Positions 1 to 8,719 of a DNA stretch of 50,687 nucleotides are shown here, piece by piece. A program made the position numbers and the translations under genes. Below the pieces are notes generated by a model. That model was given only the letters and a program-made list of their open reading frames with translations. It was not told the origin of the DNA and ran no database searches. Position 1 is the first letter of the stretch; every line of letters begins with the position of its first letter. The stretch comes from Paracoccaceae bacterium. GTDB lineage: Bacteria; Pseudomonadota; Alphaproteobacteria; Rhodobacterales; Rhodobacteraceae. Where the stretch lies: the NCBI GenBank assembly GCA_018223085.1, contig JAAEZB010000006.1, positions 1-50,687 of the forward strand. Reading direction: 5' to 3'.

Positions 1-557
1 CCGGGCACAAGCTCTATGGCCCTTCCGGCTCTGGCGCGATCTATTGCAAGAAAGAGCGCATGGCCGAGATGCGCCCCTTCATGGGCGGCGGCGACATGAT
101 CAAAGAAGTCTCGCGCGAGGCCGTGGTCTATAACGACCCGCCGATGATGTTCGAGGCGGGCACGCCCGGAATCGTGCAAACCATCGGGTTCGGCGTTGCG
201 CTCGACTATATGATGGACCTTGGCATGGAAAATATCGCCGCCCACGAAGCGGGCCTGCGCGATTACGCCATGCAGCGCCTTTCCGGCCTCAACTGGCTTC
301 AGGTGCAGGGCACGACCGCCAACAAAGCGGCAATCTTCTCCTTTACCCTCAATGGGGTCGGGCATCCGCATGACATCTCGACGATCCTCGACAAAAAGGG
401 CGTCGCCGTGCGTGCGGGGCACCACTGCGCCGGGCCGCTGATGGATCATCTTGGGGTGACGGCCACCTGCCGGGCGTCTTTCGGGCTCTATAACACCACC
501 CAAGAGGTCGATACCCTGATCGAGGCGCTTGAACTGGCGCATGATCTCTTCGCCTGA
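1..557 (+). CDS. sufS: Cysteine desulfurase SufS-type, C-terminal part (gene begins before window)
   Basis: Frame open from the window edge (GHKLYGPSGSGAIYCKKE...); RAGHHCAGPLM active-site Cys loop typical of SufS/CsdA class V aminotransferases. Confidence 0.9.
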   Translation, partial: GHKLYGPSGSGAIYCKKERMAEMRPFMGGGDMIKEVSREAVVYNDPPMMFEAGTPGIVQTIGFGVALDYMMDLGMENIAAHEAGLRDYAMQRLSGLNWLQVQGTTANKAAIFSFTLNGVGHPHDISTILDKKGVAVRAGHHCAGPLMDHLGVTATCRASFGLYNTTQEVDTLIEALELAHDLFA

Positions 558-654
558 GGGCGGGCCAGAGACCAGAGGCGCACAAGGAAACCGCCCCAGA
601 TGAGCGATTTTGCGATTGCGACAGGGCGCGCCTCTGGCTATACCGCGCCAAGAC

Positions 655-731
<77 letters not shown>

Positions 732-840
732 CTTTTCCTCTCGATCCGGTTCGGTCTGATGCGACGTATCCACGTTGCGGGATTTCCCTTGGCGGCTTGT
801 GCCGTTGCGGGCTAGGTTTGTGTAAAGGCGGCTCATCGCC

Positions 841-1425
841 ATGAAAGACGATCCAGACGTGCCTGACGAGACGACACAGACCCCCAGCCTGGAAACCGAG
901 TGGATGCTCGCGGTGCGCGATCAGCGGGACCGGGCGGCGTTTGCCCGGCTTTTCGATCATTTCGCGCCGCGTCTCAAAGGCTTTGCCATGCGCGCCGGGG
1001 CAGGGGCGGCCGAGGCCGAAGACATCGTGCAGGACGTGATGATTAAGGTCTGGCAGCGCGCGCATCAGTTCGATCCCGAAACGGCGCAGGTCTCGGGCTG
1101 GATCTATCGCATCGCCCGTAATCAACAGATCGACCGCTACCGCAAGGACAAACGCCCCGAACCCGAGGCGCTTATGCCCGAGCAAGACGCCGTGCCCGAT
1201 GCCGGGCAGGTGCTGGCCCTCGAACAAGAGGCGGCGGGCTTGCGTGAGGCCTTGGCCCGGCTCAAACCGGCCCAGCGCGAGATGGTCGAGCGCGCCTATC
1301 TGGGCGAGCTGAGCCATACCGAGATTCAGGCCGAAACCGGCCTGCCGCTTGGCACGATCAAATCACGTATCCGTTTGGCTCTCGACAAACTGCGCCACGA
1401 ATTGAAGGATATGCGTCCGTCATGA
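841..1425 (+). CDS. rpoE: ECF-type sigma-70 family RNA polymerase sigma factor, RpoE/ChrR type
   Basis: Sigma-70 region 2 (AEDIVQDVMIKVWQRAHQFD) and region 4 (GLPLGTIKSRIRLALDKLR); overlaps a ChrR-like gene. Confidence 0.88.
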   Translation: MKDDPDVPDETTQTPSLETEWMLAVRDQRDRAAFARLFDHFAPRLKGFAMRAGAGAAEAEDIVQDVMIKVWQRAHQFDPETAQVSGWIYRIARNQQIDRYRKDKRPEPEALMPEQDAVPDAGQVLALEQEAAGLREALARLKPAQREMVERAYLGELSHTEIQAETGLPLGTIKSRIRLALDKLRHELKDMRPS

Positions 1426-2063
1426 CCCAGATCACGCATCATATCCCCGACGAGATTCTCCTCGCCTATGCCGCTGGCACCCTGCCGCATTCTCATGCCG
1501 TGGTGGTCGCGGCGCATGTGTCGATGTGCGATACCTGTCGCGCTGCGCTGTCTGCGCATCAGGCCATGGGCGGCGCCGTTCTGGAAGAAAGCGCATCGGA
1601 AACGGTCTCCGACGCCCTGCGCGCCCGCGTCTTCGATAAGCTCGACGACACCCCGCCGCCCGAACCCGCCGCGCCGCGCCGCGCCGGGATTTATCCCGGC
1701 CCCGTCGCCGCGCTTCTTGGTCCCGACTGGCAGGCCCCGTGGAAATCCCTTGGCTTTGGTGTCAAACAGGCAATCCTGAGCGAAGGCGGCGAAGGCTCTC
1801 TGCGCCTCCTTTATATCCCCGGCGGGCGCGCCATGCCCGAACATGGCCACCACGGCCTTGAGATGACCCTCGTGCTTCAGGGGAGCTTCTCCGACGATGA
1901 GGGCCGCTTTGGCCCCGGTGATGTCGAAATCGGCCATGACGCGCTCGAACATATGCCGGTTGCCGACCCCGGCCCGGATTGTATCTGCCTTGCCGCAACG
2001 GATGCTCCCTTGCGCTTCAAAAGCTTCGTGCCGCGCCTGTTGCAGCCATTTTTCCGCATATGA
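1422..2063 (+). CDS. chrR: ChrR-family zinc-binding anti-sigma factor with C-terminal cupin domain
   Basis: N-terminal HX3CX2C zinc anti-sigma motif (AAHVSMCDTCRAAL) and cupin-like GRAMPEHGHHGLEMTLVLQG; 4-nt overlap with sigma gene. Confidence 0.87.
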   Translation: MTQITHHIPDEILLAYAAGTLPHSHAVVVAAHVSMCDTCRAALSAHQAMGGAVLEESASETVSDALRARVFDKLDDTPPPEPAAPRRAGIYPGPVAALLGPDWQAPWKSLGFGVKQAILSEGGEGSLRLLYIPGGRAMPEHGHHGLEMTLVLQGSFSDDEGRFGPGDVEIGHDALEHMPVADPGPDCICLAATDAPLRFKSFVPRLLQPFFRI

Positions 2064-2094
2064 CCCGGCGCAGCGATATTTAACATCGCAAAAT

Positions 2095-2108
2095 TGATAT
2101 ATGTCAAA
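2095..2108 (+). promoter_or_regulatory. FNR/CRP-type binding box TTGAT-ATAT-GTCAA
   Basis: Matches TTGAY-N4-RTCAA dyad; 72 bp upstream of the octaheme cytochrome ATG. Confidence 0.65.
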
Positions 2109-2179
2109 GATGCCTTCCCGGTGTGTGTTTACCTGATCTGAACGCGCAAAGTCCCAGCCGACGCCAGGGAGGAGACGTC

Positions 2180-3802
2180 ATGTATCTTAAAAGGGCCGTA
2201 TTCGGTCTTGCCATTACTCTCGGAGCCGCCAATTTCGCGGCAGCTCAGGAAGAGGTGAGCAAGTCCACAGCGGATCATTCCAAATTCGAAATCCTGCAAA
2301 AGGATTTTCAATCGGGCCCCGAAGTCACCGAAGCCTGTCTCACCTGCCACACCGAGGCAGATGACCAGATGATGCACTCGATCCACTTCACGTGGGATTA
2401 CGAGCATCCTGAAACCGGCCAGCGTCTGGGCAAAAAGAACGTCATCAACGCCTTCTGTGGCTCTGTCGCGGGCAACGAGCCGCGCTGTACCTCCTGTCAC
2501 GCCGGCTATGGCTGGGACGACATGAGCCAGGAGCCGCCAAAAGAGGCGAATGCCAAGGACTGTCTCGTTTGCCATGACAAGTCCGACCAGTATACCAAAC
2601 TCGCCACCGGCGCAGGCCACCCCCCGATGGAAGCCAAGGGCAAAACCATCACCGGCCAAAAGGCCTGGGCTGTGGACCTCAAGAAGGCCGCGATGAGCGT
2701 TGGCATGCCTGATCGTGACAATTGCGGCAACTGCCACTTCTATGGCGGTGGCGGCGACAACGTGAAACACGGCGATCTGTCCTCGGCGCTTTATAACCCG
2801 ACCCACGATGTCGACGTGCACATGTCCTCGGTCGAAGAGGGCGGCGAAGGCATGGTCTGTGCCGATTGCCACGTTTCGGATCGTCACCAATGGGCCGGAT
2901 CGCGCTATAATGTGCTGGCATCTGACCCGCACGGCACCGGTAAACCCGGCGAGGCGCGCCATGCGGCCTCTTGCCAGTCCTGCCACGGCACCGAACCGCA
3001 CCCGACCAATATCAAGGGCCTGAAGCTCAACGATCACACTGATACGTTGGCCTGTCAGTCCTGCCACATCCCGGAATACGCCCGTGGCGGCGTGCCGACG
3101 AAATCCATGTGGGACTGGTCGACCGCAGGCAAGCTCGATGAGAACGGCAAGCCGATCCACGAGGACGATTACGTGTCCTCGACCGGCAAACATCTGCACA
3201 CCTATCTCTCGACCAAGGGCAACTTTGACTATCAGGAAGACGCCACACCTTATTACGCATGGTTCGACGGGCAGGTGGAATACACCACCTATGATCGCAA
3301 AATCGACCCGACCCAAACGGTCGACGTCAACGTGATCCACGGCAACCGCGAAGACGGCAAATCGCGCATCTGGCCCTTCAAACGCATGGAAGGCCGTCAG
3401 GCCTATGACTCGGCCAATAACAACTTCGTCTATACCCATGTCTGGGGCCCGACGACTGATACCGCTTTCTGGACCAACTTCGATTGGGCCAAGGCGATTG
3501 ATGCGGGTATGAAAGCCGCCGACAAGCCCTATTCCGGCGAGTTCGGTTTTGTGGATACCTACATGTATTGGCCCATCACCCACATGGTCGCCCCGGCCGA
3601 AGACGCCGTGGATTGTGTGGAGTGTCACCAGGAAGACGGTCGTCTTGCCAATGTGGCCGGTGTGTTCATGCCCGGCACCAATACCAACGGCCCTGTGGGC
3701 CTTCTGGGCAAGGCGCTTGTTCTTCTGACCCTTATGGGTGTCATCGCTCACGCCCTCATCCGCACCTTCTCGCGCAAATCCAACGGAGGCCATCATGACT
3801 AA
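2180..3802 (+). CDS. Octaheme c-type cytochrome, tetrathionate reductase (OTR) family, with signal peptide and C-terminal TM anchor
   Basis: Eight CXXCH motifs (CLTCH, CTSCH, CLVCH, CGNCH, CADCH, CQSCH, CQSCH, CVECH); start at ATG 2180 after GGGAGGAG; C-terminal hydrophobic LLGKALVLLTLMGVIAHALI. Confidence 0.9.
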   Translation: MYLKRAVFGLAITLGAANFAAAQEEVSKSTADHSKFEILQKDFQSGPEVTEACLTCHTEADDQMMHSIHFTWDYEHPETGQRLGKKNVINAFCGSVAGNEPRCTSCHAGYGWDDMSQEPPKEANAKDCLVCHDKSDQYTKLATGAGHPPMEAKGKTITGQKAWAVDLKKAAMSVGMPDRDNCGNCHFYGGGGDNVKHGDLSSALYNPTHDVDVHMSSVEEGGEGMVCADCHVSDRHQWAGSRYNVLASDPHGTGKPGEARHAASCQSCHGTEPHPTNIKGLKLNDHTDTLACQSCHIPEYARGGVPTKSMWDWSTAGKLDENGKPIHEDDYVSSTGKHLHTYLSTKGNFDYQEDATPYYAWFDGQVEYTTYDRKIDPTQTVDVNVIHGNREDGKSRIWPFKRMEGRQAYDSANNNFVYTHVWGPTTDTAFWTNFDWAKAIDAGMKAADKPYSGEFGFVDTYMYWPITHMVAPAEDAVDCVECHQEDGRLANVAGVFMPGTNTNGPVGLLGKALVLLTLMGVIAHALIRTFSRKSNGGHHD

Positions 3803-4457
3803 GCGTATCGTCAAGGTTTACCCCCGCTTTGAACGCTTCTGGCACTGGATGCAGGTGTTGCTCATCATGACGCTCATGGTGACCGGCATGGGGCTCAACG
3901 GGGTGCATTCCATGATCCCCTTCGGCCCGGCTGTGATGCTTCATACCATTGCGGCACTGGCGCTCTTGGCCCTGTGGATCTTTGCCACCTTCTGGCTCTT
4001 CACCACGGGCACCTGGAAACAGTTCATCCCCAAGATCGAGGGGATGCTGTCGGTGGCGCGCTTCTATGCTTACGGCGTCTTCAAAGGCGAAGAGCACCCC
4101 TACGAAAAGCTCTTCTGGCGCAAGCATAACCCGCTTCAGGCTCTGACCTATTTCTTTCTGAAATGGTTCATCTTCCCGGCAATCTGGGTCACCGGTATCC
4201 TCTACCTGACCTATAATTTCTGGTCTGATAGCAATAGCGTGCTGGCCATCACCATCATCGCCAACCTGCATCTTTTCGCGGCTTATGTGATCGGTGCCTT
4301 CATCATCGTACATATCTATCTGCTGACCGTGGGCCATGGTTTCCGCCAGCATGTGAAGCCGATGGTGACCGGTTATGACGAGATCGACCTCACGCCCGAG
4401 CAAGAGGCCTATCTCGAAACCAATGAACCCGGCCGTCTCAAGCCGGTCGAGAGCTGA
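3795..4457 (+). CDS. Cytochrome b/b561-like membrane subunit
   Basis: Multi-TM protein with conserved His (RFERFWHWMQ, LHTIAALAL, NLHLFAAYVIGAFIIVHIYLL); ATG 3795 overlaps the octaheme gene end. Confidence 0.85.
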   Translation: MTKRIVKVYPRFERFWHWMQVLLIMTLMVTGMGLNGVHSMIPFGPAVMLHTIAALALLALWIFATFWLFTTGTWKQFIPKIEGMLSVARFYAYGVFKGEEHPYEKLFWRKHNPLQALTYFFLKWFIFPAIWVTGILYLTYNFWSDSNSVLAITIIANLHLFAAYVIGAFIIVHIYLLTVGHGFRQHVKPMVTGYDEIDLTPEQEAYLETNEPGRLKPVES

Positions 4458-4539
4458 CGGAGGAGGGTGATCGCAGTCCCCTTTTCCGGCAGAGATCGGA
4501 GGCTCTTTTTCCTTCCTTCCCTTGGGGCCTCCATCTCAC

Positions 4540-4569
4540 GAAAAGGCGTCGCGCAAGCGGCGCCTTTTC
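4540..4569 (+). terminator. Strong hairpin with GCAA tetraloop after the cytochrome operon
   Basis: GAAAAGGCGTCGC-GCAA-GCGGCGCCTTTTC, 13-bp stem with one T-G wobble. Confidence 0.7.
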
Positions 4570-4737
4570 CAATTGCGGCGCATGGCGAATTCTGACCGGG
4601 GCGTGATCCGGGCGCACGGTGTGTTAACCGCTTGGCGCGTCGAAATCCGCACCGACGCAATACCGACGTGATACCGACGCGATGCAGAAATTCGGAAATA
4701 AGTCCCGATTTCATATGTACGGGTTTGATAAGGCACG

Positions 4738-4770
4738 AAAAAACCGGCTCTCTATACGAGGCCGGTTTTA
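4738..4770 (-). terminator. Rho-independent terminator of the DUF882 gene
   Basis: AAAACCGGC...GCCGGTTTTTT on minus strand just after the stop at 4799. Confidence 0.75.
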
Positions 4771-4798
4771 AACGTTTACGATGCTTAACAAAGCCTTG

Positions 4799-5368
4799 CT
4801 ACCGGCCCCAGCTACGGACCGGGCCGCAATCCATATGCACAAAGTTCGATCCCGTGTAGCGACCAACGCCGCCTGCATGGCAAGCCAGCGCAGCCTTGGA
4901 AATCTGGTTGACCGAGCGGTTTGCCAAACGCAAATCCGCCGCCTGACCCTTCATATGCAACGAGTTCTTCGCAACCCCGCGCGACCGCGCGCGCAGCATG
5001 GCATTGGTCTTCGGGCTGCGATAACCCGAGAGCAGCATATAAGGCTCATGTACGTCGAGAAGGTTGTGCGAAGCGGCCATGATGTCGATGGTCCGCAGGT
5101 CCATTTTCTTTACATCACTGGTGCGCCAATCGCGCATGAAGCTGTTGATTTCATTCACAGCTTCTTTGATGTATTCACCTTCGATCCAGTAGATCGTGTC
5201 GATCCGTTCGCCGGTGCGGCCCGAATACATGCGGATGCGGCGAATATCGCCCGATCCACGCAGGAAACCTGCCGCGTTAGAGAAGGTGGGGGCGGCCACC
5301 AATGTGGTTGCCGCAAAGGCGCGCAGGATGCCGCGCCGTGTGATATTCAGCGTTTTCGAGTCACTCAT
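4799..5368 (-). CDS. DUF882/YcbK-type peptidase M15-like protein with Tat-like signal
   Basis: RRGILRAF Tat-type N-terminus; YMLLSGYRSPKTNAMLR and SLHMKGQAADLR motifs. Confidence 0.88.
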   Translation of the reverse strand: MSDSKTLNITRRGILRAFAATTLVAAPTFSNAAGFLRGSGDIRRIRMYSGRTGERIDTIYWIEGEYIKEAVNEINSFMRDWRTSDVKKMDLRTIDIMAASHNLLDVHEPYMLLSGYRSPKTNAMLRARSRGVAKNSLHMKGQAADLRLANRSVNQISKAALACHAGGVGRYTGSNFVHMDCGPVRSWGR

Positions 5369-5676
5369 TGGTCCGAATGCCTGTCCCGTCTCGTTCGTCA
5401 AGTCGCGATTTTTCGCGATCTACATGTATCTCCCCAGATGCGGGATTTATGCCACAAGAGGATTCGCTGACCAAGTGTTCATTTCCGACCTTTCCTTAAA
5501 TATGAAGGATTTGGGCGAAATTTCGCTGAAATGCCTCTCAAACGGCTTAAGGGGAAACTGCGACCCGCCTGCATCAGATGTGACGTTTTGAAGAAACTGT
5601 GAATAGACAGCCCGCCACAAATCGGCACAGTGTTTCAACACCTTGTAGAACGCCAGGACAAAGAGACGTTATTTCG

Positions 5677-7284
5677 ATGCCAAGCCATTTTCTGCGCCGA
5701 TATGTGACACTTGCGGGGATGACCCTTGCTCTGACGATGGGCGGGGTGGGGACACCAGCCCGGGCCGAGGTTACCGCGTTTAAACAGGCAGTGGCCGAGG
5801 CTGCGGCCCGCGATGCCGATATCGCCGCCTTTTACCGCGACACCAATTATCAGCCGATCTGGACCGGCACCGACGCAGATGATCTCGCACGTCGCCAGGC
5901 TCTCCTGAAAGCCATCGAAACTGCCGAAGATCACGGCTTGCCCGTGGCGCGCTATGATTTTGATACGCTTTACGGTCAGTTGCGTGCGGCCCATACGCCG
6001 CGCGCCCTTGGCATGGCCGAAGTCGCTCTTTCCAAAGCATTTTTGTCCTATGCCCGCGATCTTCAGAGCGGCATGTTCGTCCCGACCCAACTTGACGAGG
6101 GCATCAAACGCGAGGCCCCGCGCCGGGAACGGCGCAGCTATCTCATCAATCTGATCGTGTCTGAACCCGATAGCTATATGCGTTCACTGGCGCCGCACAC
6201 GCCGGAATATGTCCGCCTGATGAAAGAGAAGATGCGCCTTGAACGCGCGGCCCGCGAAGGTGGCTGGGGTCCGCAAGTGCGCGCGAAAAAACTCGAACCC
6301 GGCGATCGTGGCAACGCGGTTGTGGCTCTGCGCGATCGCCTTATCGCGCTCGGCTATCTTGGGCGTAGTGCGACGGCCGAATATGATTCCATGCTGGAAA
6401 AAGCCGTGCAGGCGTTTCAACTCGACCATGGTCTTGAGGCTGATGGCGTCGCAGGAAGTTCTACCATTTCCGAAATCAACCGCTCGCCGGTGGATCGGCT
6501 TAAATTCGTTATGGTCGCCATGGAACGCGAGCGCTGGCTCAACAAACCGCGCGGTGAACGTCATATTCTTGTCAACCTGACAGACTTTCACGCCCGCATC
6601 GTCGACCATGATCGCGTGACCTTCATGACCCGTTCCGTGGTCGGCAAGAACCAGCATGACCGCCGCAGCCCGGAATTTTCCGATGTCATGGAGCACATGG
6701 TCATCAACCCGACATGGAACGTCCCGCGCTCAATCGCGACCAAGGAATACCTGCCGATGTTGCAGCGCAACCCCAACGCCGTCAGCTATCTCAAGCTGAT
6801 CGACGGGCGGGGGCAGGTCGTCAATCGCGGTGCCGTGGATTTCACCCAGTTCAATGCCCGGAACTTCCCCTTTGATATCAAGCAGGCCCCGGGCAATCGC
6901 AATGCACTCGGGCTTGTGAAGTTCATGTTCCCCAACCGGCACAATATCTACCTGCACGACACACCGTCCAAGAGCCTCTTTGCCCGCGAGGTGCGCGCTT
7001 TCAGCCATGGGTGTATCCGGCTGCAGAAACCGTTCGAGTTCGCCTATGCGATCCTTGCGCGTCAGGAGGAGGATCCCAAAGGGTTCTTCCACACCAATCT
7101 CAAGACCGGCCGCGAAACCCAAGTGGACCTCAAACAGCCGATTCCGGTGCACATCATCTACCGCACCGCCTTTACCAATGCGAAGGGTCCGGTTCAGTAT
7201 CGTCGCGACATTTACGGCCGAGATGCCAAGATCTGGCAGGCGATGGTGAATGAAGGGGTGGTCTTGCGCGCCGTTCAGGGCTAA
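5677..7284 (+). CDS. L,D-transpeptidase (YcbB-like) with peptidoglycan-binding domain
   Basis: PG-binding module AVVALRDRLIALGYLG...AVQAFQLDHGLEADGVAG; YkuD catalytic FSHGCIRLQKP. Confidence 0.93.
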   Translation: MPSHFLRRYVTLAGMTLALTMGGVGTPARAEVTAFKQAVAEAAARDADIAAFYRDTNYQPIWTGTDADDLARRQALLKAIETAEDHGLPVARYDFDTLYGQLRAAHTPRALGMAEVALSKAFLSYARDLQSGMFVPTQLDEGIKREAPRRERRSYLINLIVSEPDSYMRSLAPHTPEYVRLMKEKMRLERAAREGGWGPQVRAKKLEPGDRGNAVVALRDRLIALGYLGRSATAEYDSMLEKAVQAFQLDHGLEADGVAGSSTISEINRSPVDRLKFVMVAMERERWLNKPRGERHILVNLTDFHARIVDHDRVTFMTRSVVGKNQHDRRSPEFSDVMEHMVINPTWNVPRSIATKEYLPMLQRNPNAVSYLKLIDGRGQVVNRGAVDFTQFNARNFPFDIKQAPGNRNALGLVKFMFPNRHNIYLHDTPSKSLFAREVRAFSHGCIRLQKPFEFAYAILARQEEDPKGFFHTNLKTGRETQVDLKQPIPVHIIYRTAFTNAKGPVQYRRDIYGRDAKIWQAMVNEGVVLRAVQG

Positions 7285-7311
7285 ATATGCCCCGCAATTC
7301 GCGGGGGACAC

Positions 7312-8403
7312 ATGGCCCATACTATCCAGCAGATTGCCGACGCCATCGGGGCGGAGGCCTTTGGAAATACCGAGATCATCGTTAAGCGCGTCGCGGAACC
7401 TGCTATGGCCGGCCCGGACGATCTCGCGCTTGTCACGAATCCGAAATATGCCGACGGACTTGGCGCGGGCAAGGCCCGCGCTGCGATGCTCTGGCCCGGC
7501 GCTGACTGGCAGGCGCTTGGCCTTGAGGCTGCGCTCACGTCTCCGCGCGGGCGTTTTGCCATGGCGGGCCTGTCGGAGATTATGGACCCCGGCCAGCATT
7601 TCGGCCCCGGCATCCATCCCAGCGCCATCATCGACCCCAGCGCCGAGCTTGGCGAAAATGTCTCGGTTGGCCCGCTGACCATCATCGGACCACGAGCACG
7701 GATCGGGGCAGGGGCCATCATCGGCCCGCATTGCATGGTCGGGGCTGATGTGACCCTTGGCGAAAACGCCTACCTGCGCGAGATGGTATCCATCGGCGCG
7801 CGGGCAACGATTGGCGCGCGTTTCATCGCCCAACCGGGCGTGCGCATTGCCTCGGACGGGTTCTCCTTTGTCACGCCCGAGAAATCCGGCGTCGAAGCCG
7901 CGCGCGAAACACTTGGCGATCAGGGCGAGGTCAAATCTCAGACTTGGGCTCGGATTCACAGCCTCGGGTCGGTCACCATTGGTGATGATGTCGAGATCGG
8001 TGCCAATAGCTGTATTGATTGTGGCACGGTGCGCGACACGCGGATCGGCAATGGCGTAAAGCTCGATAACCTCGTGCATATTGCTCATAACGTCGAGATC
8101 GGCGATGACACGCTGCTGGCCGGACAGGTCGGGATTGCCGGATCGACGAAAATTGGCCGCAACGTGGTCATGGGCGGCCAATGTGGCGTGACAGATAATA
8201 CAACCGTGGGCGACAACGTCATTGCCGGCGGCGCGACCAAGATGATGTCCAAGGTGCCCTCGGGCCGCGTGGTTCTGGGATCGCCAGCTGTCAAGATGGA
8301 GACACATTTGGAGATGTATAAGGGACTCCGACGTTTGCCCCGGCTTCTCAAAGACGTGGCGGCAATGCAAAAAATCGTTTCCAAGTTGGAGACGAAGGAC
8401 TAA
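7312..8403 (+). CDS. lpxD: UDP-3-O-(3-hydroxyacyl)glucosamine N-acyltransferase
   Basis: Left-handed beta-helix hexapeptide repeats; [54 protein letters not shown]. Confidence 0.93.
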   Translation: MAHTIQQIADAIGAEAFGNTEIIVKRVAEPAMAGPDDLALVTNPKYADGLGAGKARAAMLWPGADWQALGLEAALTSPRGRFAMAGLSEIMDPGQHFGPGIHPSAIIDPSAELGENVSVGPLTIIGPRARIGAGAIIGPHCMVGADVTLGENAYLREMVSIGARATIGARFIAQPGVRIASDGFSFVTPEKSGVEAARETLGDQGEVKSQTWARIHSLGSVTIGDDVEIGANSCIDCGTVRDTRIGNGVKLDNLVHIAHNVEIGDDTLLAGQVGIAGSTKIGRNVVMGGQCGVTDNTTVGDNVIAGGATKMMSKVPSGRVVLGSPAVKMETHLEMYKGLRRLPRLLKDVAAMQKIVSKLETKD

Positions 8404-8434
8404 ATGACAGCCAGAATTGGCGAAAGGAAGACAG

Positions 8435-8692
8435 ATGAGCGTCAAGGACAAGGTGATCGAAATCATCGCAGAGCAGGCCGTTCTCGACCCTTCGGACGTG
8501 ACCATGGACAGCACGCTGGAAGATCTGGGGATCGACAGTTTGGGGCTGGTGGAAAGCATTTTCGCGATTGAAGAAGCCTTTGATATCTCGGTGCCGTTCA
8601 ATGCCAACGATCCGAGCGAGAGCGATTTTGATATCTCTTCTGTCGCTTCTATCGTGGCGGGAATCGAGACGCTCATTGCTGACCAGTCGTGA
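8435..8692 (+). CDS. acpXL: Acyl carrier protein, AcpXL-like
   Basis: Phosphopantetheine site LGIDSLGLVE; located between lpxD and a beta-ketoacyl-ACP synthase. Confidence 0.8.
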   Translation: MSVKDKVIEIIAEQAVLDPSDVTMDSTLEDLGIDSLGLVESIFAIEEAFDISVPFNANDPSESDFDISSVASIVAGIETLIADQS

Positions 8693-8719
8693 CATCTACC
8701 TTATTGCGGAGGGGCTAAG

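Noticed and set aside
2129-3814. 561-codon minus-strand ORF opposite the octaheme cytochrome gene
   Set aside because: Shadow ORF in GC-rich coding sequence; the plus strand has eight heme motifs and a clear start site, while the antisense product is low-complexity with no recognisable domain.
4632-4859. 75-codon plus-strand ORF between the cytochrome operon and DUF882 gene
   Set aside because: Overlaps the tandem repeat, the terminator and the end of the DUF882 gene; no ribosome-binding site or family evidence.
6730-8676. 648-codon minus-strand ORF opposite L,D-transpeptidase, lpxD and acpXL
   Set aside because: Spans three well-supported plus-strand genes and has no family resemblance; explained by codon-bias shadowing.
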